Assembly: GCF_022012435.1 (NCBI RefSeq)
Contig: NZ_JAKLUA010000001.1
Location: 1,302,001 to 1,366,000, forward strand
Origin: Bradyrhizobium zhengyangense
GTDB taxonomy: Bacteria; Pseudomonadota; Alphaproteobacteria; Rhizobiales; Xanthobacteraceae
DNA length: 64,000 nucleotides
Direction of reading: 5' to 3'
Part shown: one piece after another, positions 35,784 to 44,025 of the stretch
How positions within the stretch are numbered: position 1 is the stretch's first letter
Layout: the number at the start of each line of letters is the position of its first letter
Made by a program: the position numbers and the translations under genes
The notes under the pieces: generated by a model
Databases searched by the model: none
Seen by the model: the letters and a program-made list of their open reading frames with translations, nothing else
Told to the model about the DNA's origin: nothing

Positions 35784-36265
35784 ACCTTCAGCTCCATCCG
35801 CATCTGCGCCGTCGTTTCGACTGCGTCGATGATAGCCTGGTAACCGGTGCAGCGGCAGTAATTGCCCGAAAGATGCTCACGGATTTCGTCGCGTGCGGGC
35901 ATCCGCTTCTCGCGCAACAGATCCTGCGCCGCCATCAGCATGCCCGGCGTGCAAAAGCCGCACTGCAGTGCATTGCGGTCGCGAAACGCCGCCTGCAGAT
36001 CGGCGATCTCGCCGGAATCGGACAAGCCCTCGATCGTCTCGACTACGGTGTCGTTCGCTTGCACCGCCAGCATCAGACAGGAACGCACGATCTCGCCGCC
36101 GACGCGGACCGTGCAGGCGCCGCACACACCATGCTCGCATCCGAGATGCGTGCCCGTCAGTTTGAGATGCTCGCGCAGGAAATCCGCAAGGTTGAGCCGC
36201 GGCAGGACATGCGCTTCGACGCGCTCGCCGTTCACCGAGAGCGAGATCGCTACGGGAGCCGTCAC
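35780..36265 (-). CDS. Molybdenum hydroxylase [2Fe-2S] subunit (CoxS-like)
   Basis: The 161-aa subunit has the plant-ferredoxin cluster GCEHGVCGACTV...C and the second cluster CGFCTPG ... NYCRCTGY. It passes electrons from the Mo site to FAD. The frame is open to 36316, but the GTG at 36265 overlaps the FAD-subunit stop (GTGA) and the domain begins right after, so it is taken as start. Confidence 0.93.
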   Translation of the reverse strand: MTAPVAISLSVNGERVEAHVLPRLNLADFLREHLKLTGTHLGCEHGVCGACTVRVGGEIVRSCLMLAVQANDTVVETIEGLSDSGEIADLQAAFRDRNALQCGFCTPGMLMAAQDLLREKRMPARDEIREHLSGNYCRCTGYQAIIDAVETTAQMRMELKV

Positions 36266-37143
36266 GCAACGCCTCCAATTTGGAGATCCGGACGTTTCAG
36301 CAGCGAAGCCATACACCGCGTCAGCAATATTCGTGCGAGATGCCGGCGCATGGCCGGCGTCGCCTGCTGATCCTCATGCGGATCAAGCTCGTCTGAAAGC
36401 GCATCGGAGGCCTCAGCCAGTAGCGCCGGCGTGACGGTAACACCAGTCAGTTTGCCAGCGGCCTCCGCCAGAACGGGCCTGTCGCCGACAGCGAAATAGC
36501 CGAGCCGGAGGGCGGCGAACCGGTCGCCCTCCAGCACAGCCTGCGCCGCAAGGCCCGTGATCGCATAGTCGCCGTGCCGCCGGGCAAACTCCTGGAAGAA
36601 ATGCGCCGAGCCACTGTCGGCCACCGGCAGTTCTACGGCGACCAGCAGGTCCTGCGGGGCGAGCTGCGTCTCGTAAATCCCTCTGAAAAACTCCTCCGCG
36701 GCGATCCGCCGCTCGCCGCCGGGCCCGCGCACCACGATGGAGGCACCCAGCGTCAGCATGCAGGCGGGCAGCTCGGATGCGGGATCGGCTTGCGCAAGGC
36801 TGCCGCCAATGGTCCCCCGGTTGCGAATTGCGGGGTGCGCGATATGCGCCACCGCGGCGGCAAGAAGCGGCGCGCATTTCACAATGTCGGATGATTTTAG
36901 GAGGTCGGCATGGCGGGTCAGCGCGCCGATGACGAGCGTCTCGCCCTCGATCACGATCCCGCGCAATTCGGCGAGTCCGCCGATATCGACAATCACCTCC
37001 GGCGCGACGAGCCGCAGATTCATTGCGGGAATCAGGCTTTGCCCGCCCGAAAGCACCCTCGCCTTCTCACCGTGGACGGCAAGCAGCTCCAGCGCATTAG
37101 CAACACTGGTCGCGCGTGCGTATGCGAAAGCCGAGGCTTTCAT
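36262..37143 (-). CDS. Molybdenum hydroxylase FAD subunit (CoxM-like)
   Basis: The 293-aa FAD-binding subunit shows ARVLSGGQSLIPAMNLRL (first FAD motif) and NRGTIGGSLAQADPASELP (second FAD motif, TIGGxxxxAxPxxD/E), with the CO_deh_flav_C domain following. First gene of the minus-strand unit; the 171-bp gap to the divergent flavin monooxygenase gene would hold both promoters. Confidence 0.93.
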   Translation of the reverse strand: MKASAFAYARATSVANALELLAVHGEKARVLSGGQSLIPAMNLRLVAPEVIVDIGGLAELRGIVIEGETLVIGALTRHADLLKSSDIVKCAPLLAAAVAHIAHPAIRNRGTIGGSLAQADPASELPACMLTLGASIVVRGPGGERRIAAEEFFRGIYETQLAPQDLLVAVELPVADSGSAHFFQEFARRHGDYAITGLAAQAVLEGDRFAALRLGYFAVGDRPVLAEAAGKLTGVTVTPALLAEASDALSDELDPHEDQQATPAMRRHLARILLTRCMASLLKRPDLQIGGVA

Positions 37144-37314
37144 TCAGGCAAGTCCCTCCCCGGCCCTGCTCTTCTGCTTTTCACGAATTAGAGGGTCGGA
37201 CTTTACAAAGGTCAAGCTACTTGATTTTGCAGTCCTATCGACTTTCGGACTTGCCCTGTTCGAGCTGCCGACGCACGCTCACGCCAAACAAGAATGTCGG
37301 GGAGCCGCAGAAAC

Positions 37315-38421
37315 ATGAAACTCGGGTTCTTCACGATGCCGATCCATCCCCTGGACAAGGATTGGCGGCAATCCTTGCAGGAGGACCGGGAAGCCTTCCT
37401 GCTGGCAGATGAGCTCGGATTTTCGGAAGCCTATGTCGGCGAGCACGTCACCGATCGCGCCGAAAACATCACGTCTTGCATCGCTTTCATCGCCTGGCTT
37501 GCCGCCGCCACCAAGCAGATCAAGCTCGGCACCGGCACGGTCAACATGCCGAACAGCCATCCGGCCGCAATCGCCGCCTCCATCGCGATGCTCGACCACA
37601 TGCTTGACGGCAGGCTGATCTTCGGCATCAGCCCGGGCGGCCTGCTGTCGGACGCCGAGCTGTTCGGTAATCTCGAGGCCGATCGCAATGCGATGTTTTT
37701 AGAGGCGATCAACCAGGTGCTGGCGATCTGGGACAGCAAGCCGCCCTATAATCTCGCGGGGAAATACTGGAACATCTCGGTCGAAAAAACCCTGATCGAG
37801 GACATCGGCCAGGGCTTTATCGCAAAGCCACTGCAGCGCCCGCATCCGCCGATCGTGGTCACTGCCGTCGCGCCCTTCTCCAAAGGCGTCACCGAAGCGG
37901 CAGCACGCGGCTGGGAACCGATTTCCGCCAACTTCCTGATGCCGGCCTGGGTGAAGAGCCACTGGCCGAAATATATCGAGGGCTGCGAGCGCGTCGGCCG
38001 TCCGGCCGATCCCGCCAACTGGCGCGTGGCCAAAAGCGTCTTCGTCGCCAAGGACGCCGCGACCGCCAAGGCTTATGCCACTGATCCGAATGGACCTTAC
38101 GTCTATTACTATCGCTCGCTCTTTACCAAGCTGAAGCGAAATGGGCGCATCGAGCTGTTCAAGACCCGGCGCGACCAGCCCGACGACGAAGTGACGCTGG
38201 AGAGCATCTGCGAAAAACTCATTATCTACGGCACACCGGAGAGCGTCGCCGATCAATTGCTGGATTTCCAGGAAGAAGTCGGCAGCTTCGGCACATTCCT
38301 CTACGCCGGCAAGGACTGGCGCGACCGCGAGCTCGGCCGCCGCTCCATGATCCTGATGGCAGAGCAAGTCATGCCGCGCGTCAACGCCGCCTGCGCCCGA
38401 AGCCGCGACGCCGCAGGTTGA
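37315..38421 (+). CDS. LLM-class flavin-dependent monooxygenase
   Basis: The 368-aa bacterial-luciferase-like TIM barrel has MKLGFFTMPIHP at the start, a conserved EAYVGEHVTDRAENITSC, LGTGTVNMPNSHPAAIAASIAML and GRLIFGISPGG. Members use reduced flavin and O2 to hydroxylate or cleave C-C, C-S or C-N bonds; ring-cleaving ones act in pyrimidine (RutA) and pyridine-type pathways. No flavin reductase gene is adjacent. GGGGAG precedes the ATG at 37315, favouring it over 37294. The next gene starts 6 bp after its stop. Confidence 0.9.
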   Translation: MKLGFFTMPIHPLDKDWRQSLQEDREAFLLADELGFSEAYVGEHVTDRAENITSCIAFIAWLAAATKQIKLGTGTVNMPNSHPAAIAASIAMLDHMLDGRLIFGISPGGLLSDAELFGNLEADRNAMFLEAINQVLAIWDSKPPYNLAGKYWNISVEKTLIEDIGQGFIAKPLQRPHPPIVVTAVAPFSKGVTEAAARGWEPISANFLMPAWVKSHWPKYIEGCERVGRPADPANWRVAKSVFVAKDAATAKAYATDPNGPYVYYYRSLFTKLKRNGRIELFKTRRDQPDDEVTLESICEKLIIYGTPESVADQLLDFQEEVGSFGTFLYAGKDWRDRELGRRSMILMAEQVMPRVNAACARSRDAAG

Positions 38422-38426
38422 GCGCA

Positions 38427-39302
38427 ATGGCTATCACCGATCGGATCCCCTATCTGGCGCAGGTCGATCGCCCGAAACTCAAGTTGCCCGGCGGTAAGCG
38501 GCTCGCCGTCTGGGTCATCCTCAATGTCGAGGAATGGCGGATCGAAAACGCCATGCCTCGTACTGTGCTGTCACCACCCATGGGGCAGCCGCTGTTGCCC
38601 GATGTGCCGAACTGGTCTTGGCACGAATACGGCATGCGCGCGGGTTTCTGGCGCCAGTTCAAGGCGCTCACCGAGCGTAATATCCCGGTAACGCTCGCCA
38701 TCAACGGCAATGTCTGCAACTCCTACCCCCGTATCGCCGGCGCCGCGCTGGAAGCAGGCTTCGAGTTCATGGGCCATGGCTTCCTGCAGGGGCCGATGCA
38801 CAAGCTCGACGACCAGGCCAACGCGATCAAGCGTGCGGTCGATACCATCTCCAAGTTCGCCGGCAAGCCGCCGCGCTCATGGGAGAGCCCGGGCCTCACT
38901 GAGACCGAGGCAACGCTCGACCTGCTCCGCCTTAACGGCATCGAATACGTCGCGGACTGGGTGATCGACGATCTGCCGCAGGAAATCGCCACTCCACACG
39001 GCACGATCACAACCATCCCCTATTCGGTGGAGACCAACGACATTGTCATTCATGCGCTACAGCATTTGCCGTCCGAGCAGTTTTTGAAACGCTGCACCGA
39101 CCAGTTCGATCGCCTTTATCTCGAGGGCGCCGAGAATGCACGGGTGATGGCGATCTCGATCCATCCTTACATCACCGGCGTGCCACACCGGATCAAATAT
39201 CTGGAGGCGCTGCTCGACCATGTCATCCGCCATGATGGCGTAGCCCTGATGACCGCAAGTGAAATCGGCGACTGGTACCGCGCCGAGATGGCGAGGACAT
39301 AG
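38427..39302 (+). CDS. Polysaccharide deacetylase-fold amidohydrolase (PuuE allantoinase-like)
   Basis: The 291-aa NodB-fold protein has LAVWVILNVEEW, then NYSWHEYGMRAGFWR-like region (WSWHEYGMR), FEFMGHGFLQGPMH with metal His residues, and RSWESPGLTET. This cytosolic group includes PuuE allantoinase and other cyclic-amide hydrolases rather than chitin deacetylases; no signal peptide is present, which agrees. With the LLM monooxygenase and Mo hydroxylase it suggests hydrolysis of a ring or formamide product. The ATG at 38427 is 6 bp past the LLM stop. Confidence 0.85.
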   Translation: MAITDRIPYLAQVDRPKLKLPGGKRLAVWVILNVEEWRIENAMPRTVLSPPMGQPLLPDVPNWSWHEYGMRAGFWRQFKALTERNIPVTLAINGNVCNSYPRIAGAALEAGFEFMGHGFLQGPMHKLDDQANAIKRAVDTISKFAGKPPRSWESPGLTETEATLDLLRLNGIEYVADWVIDDLPQEIATPHGTITTIPYSVETNDIVIHALQHLPSEQFLKRCTDQFDRLYLEGAENARVMAISIHPYITGVPHRIKYLEALLDHVIRHDGVALMTASEIGDWYRAEMART

Positions 39303-39360
39303 CGCTGGTCGAGTTCGACTGGCTCGGATCCGGGGTCGTTCCGTGGCCTGAAACGATGTC

Positions 39361-40362
39361 TCACGCGCCACATACGGTCATACGACCATCTGCATCGATC
39401 AGGCGCGCCTGGACATTCGGACGGGCCGCGACGATATCCATAATTCGAGGAATGGCCATCAGACTAAACGCGGTCGAGAGGGCGTCTGCTTCGGTTGCGC
39501 TCGGCGCGACCACGCTGACCGTTCGATAGAGGGACGGACTGCATCCCGTTTTTGGGTCGAAGAGGTGCGTAAACCGACCGGCGATGTCGAACCGGAATCC
39601 AGCGCCGGCCGTTGTCGCGACGGCGCGGTCGACGAGATCAATCGTCTCAGTGAGCGCGCCAGGTCGGTCCGGGTCTGCGAGACCAACACGCCACGGCGCG
39701 CCCTCGGGTCGCCGCCCGATTGCGCGTATTTCTCCCATATTGACGAGGGTCGTCGACAAGCCCGCCATTCGCAGTTTCTCGACGACTTTGTCGGTCGCAA
39801 ATCCCTGCGCGATGCCGTTCAGAGTAACCGCAGCGCCACGTTGCGTCAGAGCAATGCGATCTGGCCTCACCAGCAGCCCGCGGTGGCCGACCCTTGCCAT
39901 CACTTCAGCAAGCTTCTCCTGCGGCGGGCCGCTCGGATCCGAATGCTCCGAAGAAAAATGGTCGGCATAGAGCCGCCATAGCGGTTGAACGGTTGGATCG
40001 AATGCGCCGCCGGTCAACTCGCCAAAGGCCAACGACGCATCCAGCAAAGCTACCATGTCCGGATCCGGCGCGACGAGAATGCCGGTGCGGTTGAGCGTGC
40101 ATATCGCGGAGTCTTGACGATACAAGCTGAATTGCTGCTCCAGCCGGCGCACGTCGAGAAGACAGCTTTCGACCAATCGCGCGGCTTCGACACGGTCCGG
40201 ATGATATATCTCCATCGAGACTTGAGCCCCGAGCGCCGAACCGTGCCAGCTGACCGCCTCTCCTGCTCGAGCGGTGCGGGAGCCGCTCACGAAAGCCGAA
40301 CCGAGCGCCGTCGCCGTGATTGCTATCATCCGCCGCCGCGTGAGACCTGGATTGTGCATCAT
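39361..40362 (-). CDS. nosX: NosX, FAD:protein FMN transferase (ApbE family)
   Basis: The 333-aa ApbE-family protein has a Tat leader (TRRRMIAITATALGSAF). ApbE motifs seen are LNGIAQGFATDKV and FDIAGRFTHLFDPKTG near the end. In nos clusters NosX attaches FMN covalently to a Thr of NosR in the periplasm, keeping the electron path to N2O reductase active. Last gene of the nos unit, 8 bp after nosL. Convergent with the deacetylase gene, 58 bp apart. Confidence 0.93.
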   Translation of the reverse strand: MMHNPGLTRRRMIAITATALGSAFVSGSRTARAGEAVSWHGSALGAQVSMEIYHPDRVEAARLVESCLLDVRRLEQQFSLYRQDSAICTLNRTGILVAPDPDMVALLDASLAFGELTGGAFDPTVQPLWRLYADHFSSEHSDPSGPPQEKLAEVMARVGHRGLLVRPDRIALTQRGAAVTLNGIAQGFATDKVVEKLRMAGLSTTLVNMGEIRAIGRRPEGAPWRVGLADPDRPGALTETIDLVDRAVATTAGAGFRFDIAGRFTHLFDPKTGCSPSLYRTVSVVAPSATEADALSTAFSLMAIPRIMDIVAARPNVQARLIDADGRMTVCGA

Positions 40363-40370
40363 CGAGATCC

Positions 40371-40922
40371 TCAGTTGAGCCTGACATCGCCGCGATCATG
40401 TTCGACGGAGCCGCCCACTGTGTCACTCCCCAGCACGTAGGCGCCAGGAATTTCAGCGAGCGTCACCACTCGCCCACCATTGTCGGCAGCGAACCCATCG
40501 GCTGCCGAACGGTTGCCGAACGGCACCGCCTCCGCCGCACCCATGCCGCCTTGCTTGTGGCTTTGGATCACGAAAAACGCTTTCCGCGCGTCGATCCAGT
40601 TCGTCGCGCCGGGGTCGTCCCAACTCGCCGCGTGGCCCATGTCCGAGACGTAGATCGCCCGGATGTCACGCGGCTGATCCGGCATCAACGTGAACGCCAC
40701 GGTATCGCGAACGGAGGTGAACCAAAACGGATCGATGCGACCCGCCGTGATGATCTGCCCCTTAGGTCCGGGATGCTCCATCAGGTTCATGCCGCAAAAG
40801 ACGCCCATCGCATCACGGGTCAGGGGGAATGGTGCCGGCATGCTGGTGTTGCCCGCGTCCCGATTGCAGCCAACGAGAAGCAGCGCAGCGACGATCATCG
40901 CACCCACGGATCTTCGGGTCAT
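40371..40922 (-). CDS. nosL: NosL, copper(I)-binding lipoprotein
   Basis: The 183-aa lipoprotein has lipobox LLLVGC with the acylated Cys at residue 19. The NosL hallmark GVFCGMNLMEHPGPKGQI follows, giving Cys/Met/His copper ligands. NosL passes Cu(I) to the NosDFY complex or directly to NosZ for assembly of the CuZ site. The start overlaps the nosY stop by 4 nt. Confidence 0.95.
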   Translation of the reverse strand: MTRRSVGAMIVAALLLVGCNRDAGNTSMPAPFPLTRDAMGVFCGMNLMEHPGPKGQIITAGRIDPFWFTSVRDTVAFTLMPDQPRDIRAIYVSDMGHAASWDDPGATNWIDARKAFFVIQSHKQGGMGAAEAVPFGNRSAADGFAADNGGRVVTLAEIPGAYVLGSDTVGGSVEHDRGDVRLN

Positions 40923-41746
40923 AATTCCCTCCGTGCGAAGAAGGTTGTCGCAAGTCCGAGCGGCGCCACGATCCAGACCAGCAGCCCGAGCAACAGCGCC
41001 GTAATGCCGGTAGTCGCCGATCCAGACAGCCCGGCCATGCCGGAAAACTGGCTCACATTGAAGCCGGTGAGATTCGCCAGACGATAAAGATCAGTAGGAT
41101 TGAGAAACAGAAGCCATTCCAGGACCGTTGCCGAGATACTCTGTCCCTGGTCGATCACCAGGATGCCAAGCAGCGCCATGTCGAACACCAACACCATCAA
41201 AAGCCAGATTCCGACCGACAGGCCCGCGGCGGTGCCGCGGTCACGGACCAGACTGCTGATCAGATATCCTATCGCCACGAATACGGCCCCAAGCATGATC
41301 GATGTTCCAAGCATCGAAGCGAAGGCGTACCAGCTTGCCGCTAGTACAGAGGCGCCGGTGATCGCGAGCGCGGCTGCGGCCGCGCCGTAACCGAGGATCG
41401 TCGCGAAGGCGAGGATCAGAACATGGCCGCAGAATTTGCCGAGAATGACCTGGCCGCGACCTACCGGGTAGCTCAGCAGCAGGATCATCGTGCCCCGCTC
41501 CATTTCGCCGACCACTGCATCGTGCGAGATTAGAAGTGCGATAAGCGGCAACAGAAAGATCGTCAGGCTGGACAGGCTGACAACCACCACGTCGAGGGCG
41601 CCGGCGCCTACATTGCCGGTCGGAGCGCTGCCGAGAAACGTCAGCGATAAGGCAAGAGCGGCCAGTAGCAGCGTGGTCGCCAATACCCAGCGGTTCCGCA
41701 GGCCTTCCTGGATCTCCTTGAAAGCGATGATTGCGACCGTCCTCAT
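40919..41746 (-). CDS. nosY: NosY, ABC permease for CuZ maturation
   Basis: The 275-aa inner-membrane protein has about six hydrophobic segments and the ABC-2 type opening TVAIIAFKEIQEGLRNRWVL. With NosF it forms an ABC complex, which together with periplasmic NosD delivers sulphur/copper for the tetranuclear CuZ centre of NosZ. Its ATG overlaps the nosF stop by 4 nt. Confidence 0.94.
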   Translation of the reverse strand: MRTVAIIAFKEIQEGLRNRWVLATTLLLAALALSLTFLGSAPTGNVGAGALDVVVVSLSSLTIFLLPLIALLISHDAVVGEMERGTMILLLSYPVGRGQVILGKFCGHVLILAFATILGYGAAAAALAITGASVLAASWYAFASMLGTSIMLGAVFVAIGYLISSLVRDRGTAAGLSVGIWLLMVLVFDMALLGILVIDQGQSISATVLEWLLFLNPTDLYRLANLTGFNVSQFSGMAGLSGSATTGITALLLGLLVWIVAPLGLATTFFARREL

Positions 41747-42654
41747 GCGGCCCGCTCCTGCGTCTTGAGAAAGTGTGCGTAGAGATCATCGAGGGTCGGC
41801 ACCGCAATTTCGATATCTTTGACACGAGGATCGTTCGCAACCGCGCGCAACAGATCCATCTTCCCCTTTTCGTCAGCCACCAGCACGGTCCTGCGGCCCG
41901 CGGCTGAAATGGTTTTGTCCCCAATCGGAGCGGCAATTGCGTTATCGGTGCCGGCTGCTAGATCGAGCGAGACCCGGATCGGCAACTGCGAGAGCGAGCG
42001 AAGCTCCGCCAATGTGCCTTGCACGACCAGCCGGCCGCGGTTCATGATTAGAACATGCTCCGCGCGATCTTCGAGTTCGTTGAGCGCATGAGACGAAATC
42101 AGGACGGTGGCGCCCCCGTCCCGCAATTCGCTCAGAATCTCGTAAAATGTCTGCCGCAGTGCCGGATCGAGCCCCGTGGTCGGCTCATCGAGCAGCAGCA
42201 CGCGTGGCTGCCCGAGCAGCGCTTGGGCCAGACCTAATCGCTGCCGCATGCCCTTAGAATAGGTTCCGACACGACGATCGGCGGCATCACTCAATCCGAC
42301 GCGGTCGAGCAGCGCCCATGCCGAGGCCGGCCTGATCCGCTTCAGACGCGCATAGAACGCCAGCGTCTCGCGCCCCGTGAGGGCCGCGTTGAACGCGACG
42401 TTCTCAGGAAGATAGCCTAGAAGCTGGCGTGCCGAAAACTCGCCCGCCGCTGGATCCTGCCCCATCACGCGAATTTCGCCGCGGTCGGAGCGGATCAAAC
42501 CGAGCATCAATTTGATCAGCGTGGTCTTGCCAGCGCCATTGTGGCCCACAAGCGCACTCAGCCGCCCGGGGACGAGAGCGAACGAGACGTCGCGGAGCGC
42601 ACGCACGTTGCGATAGCTTTTGTCGACACCGGTCACCGACACGGTAGCGGTCAT
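41743..42654 (-). CDS. nosF: NosF, ABC ATPase for CuZ maturation
   Basis: The 303-aa ATPase has Walker A GHNGAGKTT, signature YSKGMRQRLGLAQALLG and Walker B VLLLDEPTTGLDP. The C-terminal extension of about 80 residues is typical of NosF. It drives the NosDFY machine. The ATG overlaps the nosD stop by 4 nt. Confidence 0.95.
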   Translation of the reverse strand: MTATVSVTGVDKSYRNVRALRDVSFALVPGRLSALVGHNGAGKTTLIKLMLGLIRSDRGEIRVMGQDPAAGEFSARQLLGYLPENVAFNAALTGRETLAFYARLKRIRPASAWALLDRVGLSDAADRRVGTYSKGMRQRLGLAQALLGQPRVLLLDEPTTGLDPALRQTFYEILSELRDGGATVLISSHALNELEDRAEHVLIMNRGRLVVQGTLAELRSLSQLPIRVSLDLAAGTDNAIAAPIGDKTISAAGRRTVLVADEKGKMDLLRAVANDPRVKDIEIAVPTLDDLYAHFLKTQERAA

Positions 42655-44012
42655 CTGGGACTCCGTTCGGGCGAGGGCTTCGGTGGCGGCGCGACCAGCG
42701 GATGGCTATCGACGACACCGCCGGGATAAAGAGCCGGGAACTGCGCCTGCGCCCAGCGCAAGACCTGCACCGCCGGGCTGTTGATCAAGACTTTGGCGGA
42801 CGGCGCCGTCCACAGCACGCGATCGACCAGATCATTGGGCCGATAAGCGGTGTCGGCAATCCCGTCACCGTTCAGGTCGAACGCCGGGTTGTCGCTCCAG
42901 TAATTGCCACGACCACCCTTTGACCAGTCGAGATCGCGCGTACCGACGTATTTCACCTGGTTGCGATTGCCGACGAAGGCATTGCCGGAAATCTCGTTAC
43001 CTTCCGAGCCGGCGGTGAAGTGGACGCCGATGCCGCAGTGTTCGAACCAGTTATTGCGGAACTTGTTGTGGTTGGTGTTGTAGATGAACACACACTTTTC
43101 CGGCCCGCTGCGGACGTCACGCGTCGGCGTTATGTCGAGGACCATCTCCTTTTCATCTGGCGCACCTTCGCTGCTGACTGCAACATTATTTTCCAGCGGT
43201 CCGCCAACGACTCGGTTGCCGTCGATCTCGGCGTAGTTGGCGTAGTTGAACAGTATCCCGTAGTCCCGGTCGCGATCCGAGATGTTGTTCCGGATCACCA
43301 GTCGGTTCGAATACATGATGGCATAGCCCACGGTATTACGGATGGAAACGTTGCCGAGGACCTCGCTGTCGTTGGTGTACATGTAGTGCACCGCGAAGCG
43401 CACCTGCTCGAAACGGTTGTTGATGAAATGGTCCTTGCGGCTGCTGATCGTGAAGATGCCGTCTCGGCCATAACGGAAGGTGTTTTCCGCGATGGTGACG
43501 TCAGGCGCGTTCCAGAGCGACACGCCATTCCCGCTCTCGCTGCGGCGGCCCTCGCGCAATCCTTCGATGACGTTGCGCTCGACGCGAGAGCCTGCTGCGC
43601 CGTGAACATAGATGCCGAACAGGTTTCCTTCCAGGCGGTTGTTTTCGATCACCGCACGCTCTGCGGTCTTCTCGAGAAATATCCCTGAATTCATGGCCTG
43701 AAGATCGCGGCCGGAGTCCCTGATGGTGATGCCGCGGATGGTGACTTCCGGTGCGGCCACAGTAATGACATTGCCGGAACCGACACCACTGAGTACGGCA
43801 TCAGATCCTCCAGTCAAGACGAGCCGACGGTCAATCGTGATCCCACCCTTGTAAAGGCCGGGCTCTAGCTTGACGACGTCGCCTTCCTGCGCGCGGTCCA
43901 GCACCGCCTGGAGCGGCTGGTCCGCGACAGCTTTCAGCTCCGCCGCGGTGGCGGAACCAAGAACCCCGGCGGCAACGATAGCCGCCGGAATGAGTCGTTG
44001 CAGGAGGCGCAC
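42651..44012 (-). CDS. nosD: NosD, periplasmic copper/sulphur-handling beta-helix protein
   Basis: The 453-aa protein has a Sec signal (IPAAIVAAGVLGSATA) and a run of parallel beta-helix repeats, seen as recurring N-N-I/V patterns (IENNRLEGNLFGIYVHG, VIRNNISDRDRDYGI, EIDGNRVVGG). It binds the NosFY complex and hands cargo to NosZ. The start is taken as GTG at 44012, with GAGGAC 6 nt upstream and 13 bp after the nosZ stop; a longer frame runs to 44048. Confidence 0.92.
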   Translation of the reverse strand: MRLLQRLIPAAIVAAGVLGSATAAELKAVADQPLQAVLDRAQEGDVVKLEPGLYKGGITIDRRLVLTGGSDAVLSGVGSGNVITVAAPEVTIRGITIRDSGRDLQAMNSGIFLEKTAERAVIENNRLEGNLFGIYVHGAAGSRVERNVIEGLREGRRSESGNGVSLWNAPDVTIAENTFRYGRDGIFTISSRKDHFINNRFEQVRFAVHYMYTNDSEVLGNVSIRNTVGYAIMYSNRLVIRNNISDRDRDYGILFNYANYAEIDGNRVVGGPLENNVAVSSEGAPDEKEMVLDITPTRDVRSGPEKCVFIYNTNHNKFRNNWFEHCGIGVHFTAGSEGNEISGNAFVGNRNQVKYVGTRDLDWSKGGRGNYWSDNPAFDLNGDGIADTAYRPNDLVDRVLWTAPSAKVLINSPAVQVLRWAQAQFPALYPGGVVDSHPLVAPPPKPSPERSPR

Positions 44013-44025
44013 GTTCTGTCCTCGT

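Noticed and set aside
33390..37143. True aerobic CO dehydrogenase (coxMSL)
   Set aside because: Subunit order fits, but the large subunit lacks the AYRCSFR active-site loop, so CO oxidation is unlikely.
39361..40362. Thiamine biosynthesis function for the ApbE-like gene
   Set aside because: ApbE is a flavin transferase, and position at the end of nosRZDFYL identifies it as nosX.
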